A stretch of DNA of 16,607 nucleotides from DATBIO01 sp036556965 (GTDB lineage Bacteria > Acidobacteriota > Vicinamibacteria > Fen-336): positions 1-16,607 of the forward strand of contig DATBIO010000016.1 in NCBI GenBank assembly GCA_036556965.1. Reading direction: 5' to 3'. Under the pieces are notes generated by a model. The model saw only the letters and a program-made list of their open reading frames with translations. It did not search any database and was not told where the DNA came from. Each line of letters begins with the position of its first letter. Position 1 is the first letter of the stretch. The translations under genes were made by a program, and so were the position numbers. Positions 10,099-16,607 of the stretch are shown piece after piece.

Positions 10099-10257
10099 TC
10101 AGGACAGGATGCGGCGCGCGACGTAGCCCGCGCCGGCGAAGCCCATCTCCTCGAGGTCGGCCCCGGCCCAGCCACAGTCCACGCAGCGGAACCCGCCCAG
10201 CGGGTGGCGCGTCGGGTTGTGGTAGTTCCGGAAGAAGCAGCGGATGCGTGCCAGCAT
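10099..10257 (-). CDS. 52-aa CxxC mini-protein, unknown function
   Basis: A small protein starting M-L-A-R-I-R-C-F-F. The minus-strand start is fixed by a strong Shine-Dalgarno GGGGAGGA (10266-10273) 8 nt upstream, so an upstream in-frame ATG giving 68 aa is less likely. Cys7 lies in an R-C-F-F-R-N-Y-H-N-P segment; C24 and C27 form R-C-V-D-C-G-W-A-G, a rubredoxin-like or zinc-ribbon knuckle. A half-ribbon of one CxxC plus nearby Cys and His could bind one zinc, alone or as a dimer. The end is D-L-E-E-M-G-F-A-G-A-G-Y-V-A-R-R-I-L-S. I do not recognise a named family. A good terminator follows. Coding status rests on the ribosome binding site, the Cys motif and the terminator. Confidence 0.65.
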   Translation of the reverse strand: MLARIRCFFRNYHNPTRHPLGGFRCVDCGWAGADLEEMGFAGAGYVARRILS

Positions 10258-10386
10258 GGTGAACGTCCTCCCCGCGTCCCACGGACGCACCATCAAAACT
10301 TGCAAGAGCTATGCCGGGAGGACCGCCCGTAAGTCCTTGACCCACGCGCGGCGGCGCGGTGGCGTGTGCTCCGTCTGCACAGTTGG

Positions 10387-10406
10387 CTGTCGCCTGCGCG
10401 CGACAG
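10387..10406 (-). terminator. Hairpin downstream of the DUF885 gene
   Basis: CTGTCGC and GCGACAG form a 7-bp stem with a 6-nt loop, 22 nt past the stop of the minus-strand DUF885 gene. No T-run follows on the minus strand, so it is a weak candidate. The rest of the 171-nt gap 10258-10428 holds the mini-gene leader and no clear promoter. Confidence 0.3.
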
Positions 10407-10428
10407 GTGGCACGCGCCGGTCGGTGGC

Positions 10429-12183
10429 TCAGCCGGAGGCCGCGGCGACGGCTTCCATCCAGGCCTCCACGCGCTCCTCGAGGATGCCCAGGGGAAGCGC
10501 GCCGTTCTCCAGGACCGTGTCGTGGAAGGCGCGGAGGTCGAAGCGCCCGCCGAGCCGGTGCGCCGCCCGCGCGCGCAGGTCCTTGATCTTCAGCTCGCCG
10601 AGCTTGTAGGCCAGGGCCTGGCCGGGCCAGACGATGTAGCGGTCCACCTCGACCACCACGTCGTGCTCCGCCTTGCCCGCGTTGCTCTCGAAGTAGTCGA
10701 TGGCCTGCTCGCGTGTCCAGCCCAGCGCGTGCATGCCCGTGTCCACGACCAGGCGGATGGCGCGCCAGACCTCGTAGGTGAGCTGCCCGAAGCGCGCATA
10801 GGGGTCCTTGTAGAAGCCCATCTCGCCGCCCAGGCTCTCCGCGTACAGGCCCCAGCCCTCCACGTAGGCGGTGAACAGCGCGTGCTTGCGGAACTCCGGC
10901 AGAGAGGCGAGCTCCTGGGCGAGGGCGATCTGCAGGTGGTGGCCCGGCACCGCCTCGTGCAGGGTCAGCGCCTCCATCTCCCACTTCGGCCGCGCGCGCA
11001 GGTCGTAGGTGTTGGCGAAGAAGTAGCCGGCGCGGCCCGTGGAAGGAGAGCCCGGCTCGTAGTAGGCGGTGGTCTGCGACTTCTCCGCGTAGGCGGGGAC
11101 GGGCAGGACCCCGTAGGGAAGGCGCGGGAGCCGGCCGAACAGGTTCACCAGCTCCGGGTCCGCCCGTTTCGCGATGTCGCGGTAGGCGCTCAGCAGGTCC
11201 TCCGGCTTCTCGAAGAAGAAGCGCGGGTCGGTGCGGAGAAAGGCCACGAACTCCGCGAAGCCGCCCGCGAAGCCCGTGCCGGCGATGACGGCGTCCATCT
11301 CCCTCCGGATCCGCTCCACCTCGCGCCGGCCCAGCTCGTGGATCTCGGGCGCGGCGAGGTCGGTGGTGGTGTAGTGGCGGACGCTCCAGGCGTACCAGGC
11401 CTCGCCGTCGGGGAGCGCGCCCAGGGCGATCGTCTCGCGCGTGCGGGGCAGGTACTCGTCCACGAAGAACGCGTGCAGCGCGCGGAAGGCGGGAGCGACG
11501 GCGTCCCGGTAGGCCTCGGCGGCGGCGCGCCGCAGCCCCTCCCGATCCGCCTCGGGCACGGCCTCCGGGAAGCGCGCGAAGGCGGCGAGGAGCGGGCTCT
11601 GCGCGGGGTCGTCCACGATCTGGTTGCGGATCTGCTGCGGCACGTCGCGCAGGGTGACGCGCGGCGGGGTCAGGCCCGCCTCCAGGCCCGCGCGCATGAG
11701 GGCGATGGTCTGCTCCACGACCGCGGGCAGGGCGCGCAGGCGCGCGAGCTTGTCTTCGAAGTCGCGCACCGATGCGCCCGGGCTGAGGGCCAGGAGCTGG
11801 GCCGCCTCCTGCTGCGGGCCGCCCATCTGCGTGACGGGCATGAGCTCCGGACGGAACCGCCGCCCGGCGAGCGCCTCGTCCACGCCGTGGCGGAACAGGT
11901 CGAACGACACCTGGTCCTCCGGACCCAGGGCGGCGCGGTCGATGGTCGCGAGCACGCGCGCCGGGATGTCCAGCTCGCGGCGGCGCCGCTCCCAGGCCTC
12001 CGGCGAGCGGTCCGACCAGCGGTGGTTCTGGCCGGGATACCCGGTCCAGGTTGCCCATTCCGGGAACTCGCGCATGGTGTAGTCCCAGTCCGCGGTGAAG
12101 AGTCGGGCTAGGCGCTCCGCCTCCGGCGCCGCCCCCTTAGCGCCGACGATGGCGTCCGCCTGCTCGGAGTAGGTCGGGCTCAT
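10429..12183 (-). CDS. DUF885-family putative zinc metallopeptidase
   Basis: 584 aa, the normal length of DUF885 proteins. The metal-site motif H409-E410-A-V-P-G-H-H416 (HExxPGHH, a variant of HExxH) is followed 33 residues on by E442 in V-E-G-W-G-L-Y-A-E, the expected third ligand. Other family features are F-F-V-D-E-Y near 240, Y-Y-E-P-G near 370 and a C-terminal helical part with P-G-Q-A-L-A-Y-K-L-G. By family knowledge these are peptidase-like proteins with mostly unproven substrates. Many homologues are exported, but this one starts M-S-P-T-Y-S-E-Q with no signal peptide, so it should be cytoplasmic. The ATG at 12183 is the only reasonable start; the frame remains open far upstream only as antisense to the next gene. 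It is transcribed divergently from the serine hydrolase at 12301. Confidence 0.88.
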   Translation of the reverse strand: MSPTYSEQADAIVGAKGAAPEAERLARLFTADWDYTMREFPEWATWTGYPGQNHRWSDRSPEAWERRRRELDIPARVLATIDRAALGPEDQVSFDLFRHGVDEALAGRRFRPELMPVTQMGGPQQEAAQLLALSPGASVRDFEDKLARLRALPAVVEQTIALMRAGLEAGLTPPRVTLRDVPQQIRNQIVDDPAQSPLLAAFARFPEAVPEADREGLRRAAAEAYRDAVAPAFRALHAFFVDEYLPRTRETIALGALPDGEAWYAWSVRHYTTTDLAAPEIHELGRREVERIRREMDAVIAGTGFAGGFAEFVAFLRTDPRFFFEKPEDLLSAYRDIAKRADPELVNLFGRLPRLPYGVLPVPAYAEKSQTTAYYEPGSPSTGRAGYFFANTYDLRARPKWEMEALTLHEAVPGHHLQIALAQELASLPEFRKHALFTAYVEGWGLYAESLGGEMGFYKDPYARFGQLTYEVWRAIRLVVDTGMHALGWTREQAIDYFESNAGKAEHDVVVEVDRYIVWPGQALAYKLGELKIKDLRARAAHRLGGRFDLRAFHDTVLENGALPLGILEERVEAWMEAVAAASG

Positions 12184-12189
12184 CGGGCC

Positions 12190-12218
12190 ATCATGGCCGA
12201 GGCAGGCGGGATTCCCAA
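12190..12218 (-). promoter_or_regulatory. Promoter of the DUF885 gene, predicted leaderless
   Basis: On the minus strand TTGGGA (12218-12213), a 17-bp spacer and CATGAT (12195-12190) match a sigma70 layout. The -10 ends 6 nt before the ATG at 12183, so the transcript would begin at the start codon. No Shine-Dalgarno is present. Confidence 0.45.
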
Positions 12219-12239
12219 GGTCGCGGGCCCGGATTGCCC

Positions 12240-12245
12240 TTGACG
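12240..12245 (+). promoter_or_regulatory. Possible -35 of the serine hydrolase gene
   Basis: TTGACG is a 5/6 match to the -35 consensus. The matching -10 position (12263-12268, GAAGCT) is poor, so the promoter is uncertain. It lies in the 117-bp divergent region shared with the DUF885 gene. The gene itself has a Shine-Dalgarno AAAGGA at 12288-12293, 7 nt before the ATG. Confidence 0.25.
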
Positions 12246-12300
12246 GTGGCCGCGCGACTGACGAAGCTGATGGCAAAGGCCGGCCCGAAAGGACGCCACC

Positions 12301-13659
12301 ATGACAATCGCGACCGCGGGCTCGATGTTGACCACGGTGCTGTTGCTCCAGCCCGGCGCGCCGCCGGCCGCGCCGGACCTTGCCGCGAAGATCGACGCCT
12401 ACATGCAGCCCTTCCTGGAGGGCCAGAATTTCACGGGCGCCGTGCTGGTGAGCCGCGGCAACAAGGTGCTGTTCAGCAAGGCATACGGCATGGCGAACTG
12501 GGAGCTGGGCGTGGCCAACACCCCGCGCTCGCGCTTCCACCTGGCGTCGCTCACGAAGATGTTCACCGCGGCCGCCATCCTGCTGCTGGAGGAACGGGGA
12601 AAGCTCAGCACGTCCGACCCCGTTTCCAGGTTCCTGCCCGACTACCCCAACGGCAACAGGATCCGCCTCGAGCACCTGCTCACGCACACGGCCGGGGTCC
12701 CCAACGCGAAGTTCTCCCGGGGCGAAGACCGGATGAGCTACAGCACCGCGGAGTTGGTGGCGAAGTTCAAGGACGCCCCCCTGGAGTTCGAGCCGGGAGC
12801 ACGGACCCGCTACAGCAATGCCAACTACAACCTTCTTGCCCACATCGTGGAGACGGTCTCCGGCCAGAAGTACGGCGCCTTCCTGAAGGCCAACGTCTTC
12901 GACCCCCTCGGCATGACGAGCACGGTCAACGACGACGACCCGGCCACCTTGATACCCGACCGCGCGTACGGCACCGTGCCCGCCGGCCTGGCGGACATGG
13001 CGAATGCGCCGTACGTCGACTGGTCCACCAAGACGGGCAGCGGCTCCCTGGTCTCCACGACGGAGGACGTGGCCCGCTTCGTTCATGCCGAGCTCGAGGG
13101 CGCGCTCCTGCGGCCCGCCTCGCTGGCCAAGATCAGGGAGGAGCACCCCGGGTTCCCGTATGGCTGGTCGCACAGCGAGCGCTTCGGGCGCAAGCAGCTG
13201 GCGGTCGGGGGGCGCAGCCCGGGCTTCATCTCCGACGTGGAGTACTACCTCGACGACAAGACCGTCGTGGTGGTGCTCACGAACAGCTACGCCTCCATGG
13301 GGCAGGACCCTGTGGTCGGCGACATCGGCGCGATTCTCTACGGGCAGCCGATCGAGCGCGGACGGATCGCGTTCGTGAAACCGAAGCCCGGCGCGCTGGC
13401 CGCGTTCGTGGGCCGGTACAAGATGCCGGCGGACTACTTCGCACCCGACACCACGCTCACGCTGAAGGACCTTGGCGACTACCTCGAGGCCCGCTGGGAG
13501 CGCGGCGAGATCAGCGTCGTCTATCCCGTGGGCCCGGACGAGTTCATGGACCGCAACATCTGGGCCCGCGTCCGGTTCCAGCGCGACGCGGCGGGCAGGG
13601 TCACCGGATTCGTCTACCACGTCCTGCGGGACTTCACGGCGACGAGGCTGCCGGAGTGA
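12301..13659 (+). CDS. Serine hydrolase, class C beta-lactamase fold
   Basis: 452 aa. A short hydrophobic N-terminus (residues 9-17, then a Pro/Ala-rich stretch) suggests export, although the charged n-region is weak. The catalytic S83-L-T-K86 (SxxK), with S83 as the nucleophile, and Y171-S-N173 (YxN) are present. Further matches are H-L-L-T-H-T-A-G-V near 125, P-G-A-R-T-R-Y-S-N-A-N-Y, and D-P-L-G-M-T near 201-206. The third motif region reads V-G-G-R-S-P-G-F at 302-309, where relatives normally have His or Lys ahead of the glycines; the basic residue is missing here. After about 360 comes a small beta-rich C-terminal domain (F-V-G-R-Y onward) like the lipocalin-like tail of many family members. 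By family knowledge it could be an esterase, peptidase or D-aminopeptidase-type enzyme; true beta-lactamase activity is unlikely. Start supported by AAAGGA 7 nt upstream. Confidence 0.88.
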   Translation: MTIATAGSMLTTVLLLQPGAPPAAPDLAAKIDAYMQPFLEGQNFTGAVLVSRGNKVLFSKAYGMANWELGVANTPRSRFHLASLTKMFTAAAILLLEERGKLSTSDPVSRFLPDYPNGNRIRLEHLLTHTAGVPNAKFSRGEDRMSYSTAELVAKFKDAPLEFEPGARTRYSNANYNLLAHIVETVSGQKYGAFLKANVFDPLGMTSTVNDDDPATLIPDRAYGTVPAGLADMANAPYVDWSTKTGSGSLVSTTEDVARFVHAELEGALLRPASLAKIREEHPGFPYGWSHSERFGRKQLAVGGRSPGFISDVEYYLDDKTVVVVLTNSYASMGQDPVVGDIGAILYGQPIERGRIAFVKPKPGALAAFVGRYKMPADYFAPDTTLTLKDLGDYLEARWERGEISVVYPVGPDEFMDRNIWARVRFQRDAAGRVTGFVYHVLRDFTATRLPE

Positions 13660-13708
13660 TCCCCGTCGAGCACGGACCGGCGCGGTAGGGCCGCGCGCCG
13701 AGCCGCGA

Positions 13709-13906
13709 CTACTTCTTGCCCACCGCGGACAGGCATCCCACGGCGAGCCCGCGCGCCACGAGGTCGTCCGAGCTGCCGTGGAGGTGGGCCACGCTCTCCA
13801 GGTAGTCGGCGGCGGAGGTGTAGGAGGGAGGGCTGCTCAGGACCCGCTGCGCGAGGATGGCCGCCTTCTGGAAGCCCAACAGGAAGTCGCGCTCGTTTCG
13901 GCTCAT
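13709..13906 (-). CDS. 65-aa hypothetical protein
   Basis: Starts M-S-R-N-E-R-D-F-L-L-G-F-Q-K-A-A and ends V-G-C-L-S-A-V-G-K-K. The minus-strand ATG has AGGAG (13913-13917) 6 nt upstream, which is the main support. The sequence looks like two or three amphipathic helices with one Cys and no signal peptide or membrane segment. I do not recognise a family. It converges on the serine hydrolase with 49 bp between the stops, where a 6-bp GC hairpin (13680-13696) is the only structure. It diverges from the repeat protein at 14031. Confidence 0.5.
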   Translation of the reverse strand: MSRNERDFLLGFQKAAILAQRVLSSPPSYTSAADYLESVAHLHGSSDDLVARGLAVGCLSAVGKK

Positions 13907-14015
13907 GGCCCGCTCCTGGAACCCCGGACGCTGCAACGGCCATGCCCGCCCGTGACCGCGCTCACGCCGCTGCGGGTGGACCATCCTGGCAAAGCCCGAG
14001 CAACGAGTTGCGGTG

Positions 14016-14021
14016 TAGCAT
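14016..14021 (+). promoter_or_regulatory. -10-like element, predicted leaderless start of the repeat-protein gene
   Basis: TAGCAT ends 9 nt before the ATG at 14031. No Shine-Dalgarno is present. A small dyad GCAAC-GA-GTTGC (14000-14011) sits 4 nt upstream of the hexamer and could be an operator. No clear -35 is seen. Confidence 0.35.
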
Positions 14022-14030
14022 CGGCCGGCT

Positions 14031-14858
14031 ATGCGACGGCCCATTTTTGTCCTGCTGCTGGCAACTGTCGCCTGCGGGGAGGACGGCCTGCCCACGGCCG
14101 CCCAGACCGGTCCCGCCGCGCCCGCCGGCGGCAAGCCGCAGGTGCTGCGCACGGGGACCATGACCGTCGGTCTCTACCGCGCGGGGGAGGCGGCCTTCCT
14201 CGTGCGCAACCACCACGGCGCCGGCGAGACGGTGACCGTCGCCTTCGGGAAGAGCGGGGACCTGCCCGTGGCCGGCGACTGGGACGGCAACGGCGTCACC
14301 ACCATCGGCACCTGGCGCCCGTCCGACCGCTCCTTCCGGCTGCGCAACGAGAACACGCCCGGCGAGCCCGCGGTGACCTTCGCCTTCGGCGAGGAGGGAG
14401 ACGTGCCCCTCGCCGGCGACTGGGACGGCAACGGGGCGTGGACGGTCGGCGTGTTCCGTCCCGCCACCCTCACCTTCCTCCTGCGCAACGCCCCCGGAGG
14501 CGGCGCGCCGGAGGCGAGCGTGGCCTTCGGGGAGACGGACGACCTTCCCCTGGCCGGCGACTGGGACGGCAACGGCACCACCACCATCGGCCTTTTCCGC
14601 CCCTCGACGGGGTCGTTCCTGTTGCGCAACCCGAACACGCCGGGGCCGCCGGACGTCACGGTGACTTTCGGCGAGACGGGCGATCTCCCCCTGGCCGGCG
14701 ACTGGGACGGCAACGGCTCCGCCACCGTCGGCGTCTGGCGCCCGGCCGACGGCACGTTCCGCCTGCGCAACGCCAACTCCGCGGGGCCGCCGGACGCCGT
14801 CTTCGCCTTCGGGGCGGCGGGCGACCGGCCCGTGGCCGGGAACTGGGACGGCAAGTAG
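14031..14858 (+). CDS. Exported protein of five GDWDGNG repeats (FG-GAP/VCBS-like)
   Basis: 275 aa. It starts M-R-R-P with a short hydrophobic core to A14-C15; T-V-A-C is a weak lipobox, so it may be a lipoprotein, otherwise an ordinary secreted protein. After a Pro/Ala/Gly linker, residues 41-275 are five units of exactly 47 residues. Each runs roughly T-x-G-x-(Y/W/F)-R-P, then F-x-L-R-N, then F-G-x-x-G-D-x-P-(L/V)-A-G-D-W-D-G-N-G. D-W-D-G-N-G is a calcium-loop type motif (DxDGxG). The last unit has G-N-W-D-G-K, which closes the protein. Such repeats are common in secreted proteins and probably form a closed beta-propeller-like solenoid. No enzyme domain is attached, so binding or surface structure is inferred. 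No ribosome binding site is seen. Confidence 0.85.
   Translation: MRRPIFVLLLATVACGEDGLPTAAQTGPAAPAGGKPQVLRTGTMTVGLYRAGEAAFLVRNHHGAGETVTVAFGKSGDLPVAGDWDGNGVTTIGTWRPSDRSFRLRNENTPGEPAVTFAFGEEGDVPLAGDWDGNGAWTVGVFRPATLTFLLRNAPGGGAPEASVAFGETDDLPLAGDWDGNGTTTIGLFRPSTGSFLLRNPNTPGPPDVTVTFGETGDLPLAGDWDGNGSATVGVWRPADGTFRLRNANSAGPPDAVFAFGAAGDRPVAGNWDGK
14151..14855 (+). repeat. Five in-frame 141-bp coding repeats
   Basis: The block encoding A-G-D-W-D-G-N-G starts at 14271, 14412, 14553 and 14694, and a variant (A-G-N-W-D-G-K) starts at 14835: every interval is exactly 141 bp, with no insertion or deletion. The first four cores are identical in DNA over about 23 bp, while the rest of each unit has diverged. 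Confidence 0.9.
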
Positions 14859-14885
14859 CCCGCGCCGGGACGCCCACCGGCCTGG

Positions 14886-14894
14886 TGCTACCAT
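14886..14894 (+). promoter_or_regulatory. Extended -10, predicted leaderless start of the PilB/GspE gene
   Basis: TGCTACCAT is an extended -10 (TG-n-TACCAT) that ends 6 nt before the ATG at 14901. It lies in the 42-bp gap after the repeat-protein gene. No Shine-Dalgarno is present, so a separate leaderless transcript is predicted despite the short gap. Confidence 0.4.
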
Positions 14895-14900
14895 CGCCGC

Positions 14901-16511
14901 ATGGAGCGCGCGGACGCCACCCTGACCGGTGAAGGCGCGCCCGCCGCGGACGCCCGCGCCGCGCAGCGCGCGGCGGACGCCCTGCACGTGCCCTTCGCGG
15001 CCCTGGACGACCTGCACGAGGACGCCGAGCTCTGGGGCGAGGTCCCCCTGGAGCTCCTGGTCCGCTTCAACTGCGTCCCCCTGGGGCGGCGCGGCCGCCG
15101 GCTGGTCCTCGCCTTCGGCGACCTCGACGACATCCGCCGCGTGGACGAGCTGGAGTTCCTGCTCGCGCGGCCGGTGGAGGCGGTGGCGGCGCCGGCGGGG
15201 CGCGTGCAGGGAGCCCTCCGCCGCCATCGCGGAGGGGAGATGCTCCTGGAGCAGGCCAGCGAGCCGCTGCGGCTGCAGCTGGTGGCGGAGGAGGAAGGCG
15301 AGGGGATGGACGTGCGCGCCCTTCCCGCGGAGTCGCCCATCGTGCGCCTGGTGGACACCCTGCTCCTGGGCGCCATCGACCGCCGCGCCTCCGACATCCA
15401 CGTGGAGAGCAAGGACCGCCAGGTGCTGGTCAAGTACCGCATCGACGGCGTGCTCTATCCGGCCCTGGAGCCCCTCGACAAGCGCCACCAGGAGACCATC
15501 ATCAGCCGCATCAAGGTCATGTCCGAGCTGGACATCGCGGAGAAGCGGGTGCCCCAGGACGGCCGCTTCCGGCTGCGCGTGAAGGCCCGCACCATCGACT
15601 TCCGCGTCTCCATCATGCCTTCCCTGCACGGGGAGGACGCCGTCATCCGCATCCTCGACAAGGAGCAGCTCAGCGCGGCCTTCCGGCGCCTGCGCCTCGA
15701 CGTGCTGGGCTTCGCGGAGCCCGAGCTGCGCAAGTTCCGGAAGTACGTGCAGGAGCCCTACGGCATGGTGGTGGTCACCGGCCCCACGGGCAGCGGCAAG
15801 ACCACCACCCTCTACGCCGCGCTCAGCGAGATCGCCTCCCCCGAGGACAAGATCATCACCATCGAGGACCCCGTCGAGTACCAGATCCCGCTCATCACCC
15901 AGGTGCCGGTCAACGAGAAGAAGGGGCTGACCTTCGCACGGGGCCTGCGCTCCATCCTCCGCCACGACCCGGACAAGATCATGGTGGGCGAGGTGCGCGA
16001 CCCGGAGACGGCCCAGATCGCGGTGCAGTCCGCGCTCACCGGGCACCTCGTGTTCACCACCGTGCACGCCAACAACGTCTTCGACGTCATCGGCCGCTTC
16101 ATCCACATGGGCGTCGAGCCCTACAACTTCGTCTCCGCCCTCAACTGCATCCTGGCCCAGCGCCTGGTGCGCGTGCTCTGCGCCGCCTGCCGCCGCCCCG
16201 CCGAGCACGCGGCGGAGCTGCTGCGCGAGTCGGGCCTGGACCCCGACCTGTACCAGGACCAGCTCTTCTACGAGGGCGTGGGCTGCGCGGAGTGCGGAGG
16301 CACGGGCTTCCAGGGGCGCACGGCGGTGGCCGAGCTGCTCGACATGTCCGACCGCATCCGCCAGATGATCCTGGAGCGGCGTCCCGCGGCCGAGGTCAAG
16401 CAGGCCGCGCGCGAGGAGGGCATGACCTTCCTCCGCGAGAGCGCCCTGGACAAGGTGTTCCGGGGCCTGACCACGCTGCGCGAGATCAACAAGGTCACCT
16501 TCGTCCAGTAG
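14901..16511 (+). CDS. PilB/GspE-type secretion and pilus assembly ATPase
   Basis: 536 aa. Residues 1-110 are an MshEN-like N-terminal domain. The central domain has R-A-S-D-I-H-V-E near 160, Walker A G294-P-T-G-S-G-K300, the Asp box I-T-I-E-D-P-V-E-Y, Walker B M361-V-G-E364-V-R-D-P-E-T, and the His box T-G-H-L-V-F-T-T-V-H-A-N. A tetracysteine zinc site C427-x-x-C430 and C462-x-x-C465 then follows, as in GspE and PilB. By family knowledge the hexamer on the inner face of the membrane powers type IV pilus extension or type II secretion. Which of the two cannot be decided: no pilin, PilC/GspF, PilT or secretin gene is in the window. It could be the first gene of a locus continuing past 16511, but the next gene has its own promoter-like element. 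The ATG has no ribosome binding site. Confidence 0.93.
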   Translation: MERADATLTGEGAPAADARAAQRAADALHVPFAALDDLHEDAELWGEVPLELLVRFNCVPLGRRGRRLVLAFGDLDDIRRVDELEFLLARPVEAVAAPAGRVQGALRRHRGGEMLLEQASEPLRLQLVAEEEGEGMDVRALPAESPIVRLVDTLLLGAIDRRASDIHVESKDRQVLVKYRIDGVLYPALEPLDKRHQETIISRIKVMSELDIAEKRVPQDGRFRLRVKARTIDFRVSIMPSLHGEDAVIRILDKEQLSAAFRRLRLDVLGFAEPELRKFRKYVQEPYGMVVVTGPTGSGKTTTLYAALSEIASPEDKIITIEDPVEYQIPLITQVPVNEKKGLTFARGLRSILRHDPDKIMVGEVRDPETAQIAVQSALTGHLVFTTVHANNVFDVIGRFIHMGVEPYNFVSALNCILAQRLVRVLCAACRRPAEHAAELLRESGLDPDLYQDQLFYEGVGCAECGGTGFQGRTAVAELLDMSDRIRQMILERRPAAEVKQAAREEGMTFLRESALDKVFRGLTTLREINKVTFVQ

Positions 16512-16525
16512 GGGCGCTCCCCGCC

Positions 16526-16547
16526 CGCGCGGGCGCGGACCCGCGCG
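16526..16547 (+). terminator. GC-rich hairpin after the PilB/GspE gene
   Basis: CGCGCGGG and CCCGCGCG form a perfect 8-bp stem with a 6-nt loop, 14 nt after the stop. No U-tract follows. It precedes the predicted promoter of the last gene. Confidence 0.45.
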
Positions 16548-16559
16548 CGCCGGCGGCGA

Positions 16560-16568
16560 TGCTAGGCT
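16560..16568 (+). promoter_or_regulatory. Extended -10 before the gene starting at 16577
   Basis: TGCTAGGCT is an extended -10-like element (TG-n-TAGGCT) ending 8 nt before the ATG at 16577, the same arrangement as for the PilB/GspE gene. No Shine-Dalgarno is present. Confidence 0.35.
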
Positions 16569-16576
16569 GCGCGCGC

Positions 16577-16607
16577 ATGCCCGAGCCGCCTCGACGGAGG
16601 CCGGACG
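16577..16607 (+). CDS. Start of a further gene, cut by the window edge
   Basis: Only about 10 codons are visible (M-P-E-P-P-R-R-R-P-D). The Arg/Pro-rich start could be a cytoplasmic N-terminus before a first membrane helix, but function cannot be judged. The call rests on the ATG placed 8 nt after an extended -10 element and a hairpin behind the previous gene. Confidence 0.35.
   Translation, partial: MPEPPRRRPD

Noticed and set aside
12184..13620. N-terminal extension of the DUF885 frame on the minus strand
   Set aside because: It would be antisense to the serine hydrolase gene; the DUF885 homology starts at the ATG at 12183, which has its own promoter-like element.
14271..14857. Regularly spaced identical 23-bp blocks, resembling a CRISPR array
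   Set aside because: The 141-bp period is a multiple of three, in frame, and encodes a known type of protein repeat; no cas genes are present.
13962..16208. 748-aa open frame antisense to the repeat protein and the ATPase
   Set aside because: Shadow frame; the plus-strand genes explain the region fully.

Overview
The window comes from a very GC-rich bacterial chromosome with densely packed, mostly single-gene transcription units. No ribosomal marker is present, so taxonomy is a guess. The full-length SMC with its conserved C-terminal end, a Ser/Thr kinase fused to WD40 repeats, a PilB/GspE-type ATPase, PMT-like glycosyltransferase and DUF885 peptidase together fit a Gram-negative soil-type lineage such as Acidobacteriota or a deltaproteobacterial relative (low confidence).

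Layout, left to right: the 3' end of a YcbB-like L,D-transpeptidase (3-326, +); a membrane glycosyltransferase of the ArnT/PMT type (380-2074, +); smc (2142-5681, +); a soluble Ser/Thr kinase with a seven-blade WD40 tail (5747-7921, +); a two-gene secreted operon, an alpha/beta hydrolase plus an Ig-like or choice-of-anchor-like protein (8011-9990, +), behind a strong sigma70-type promoter; then, on the minus strand, a 52-aa CxxC mini-protein (10099-10257) and a DUF885 metallopeptidase (10429-12183). Divergent from the peptidase is a beta-lactamase-fold serine hydrolase (12301-13659, +). A 65-aa unknown protein (13709-13906, -) faces it. The end of the window holds an exported protein of five 47-residue GDWDGNG repeats (14031-14858, +), a PilB/GspE ATPase (14901-16511, +) and the first codons of one more gene (16577 to the edge, +).

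There is no shared pathway across the window. Two themes recur. First, envelope and secretion functions: L,D-transpeptidase, PMT-like transferase, secreted hydrolase pair, serine hydrolase, repeat protein and pilus/secretion ATPase. Second, two kinds of gene start. Six genes (380, 5747, 12183-minus, 14031, 14901, 16577) have no visible Shine-Dalgarno but carry a -10-like hexamer only 6-9 nt before the start codon, which predicts leaderless mRNAs. The others (2142, 8011, 8842, 10257-minus, 12301, 13906-minus) have a recognisable Shine-Dalgarno. Several genes end at strong GC-rich hairpins that lack a U-tract.

No CRISPR array, insertion sequence, tRNA, rRNA or phage gene is visible. I see no clearly new multi-gene system. 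The best candidates for a second look are the leaderless promoter series, the secreted hydrolase/Ig-like pair, the kinase-WD40 fusion, the serine hydrolase with an altered third motif, and the two small unknown proteins.
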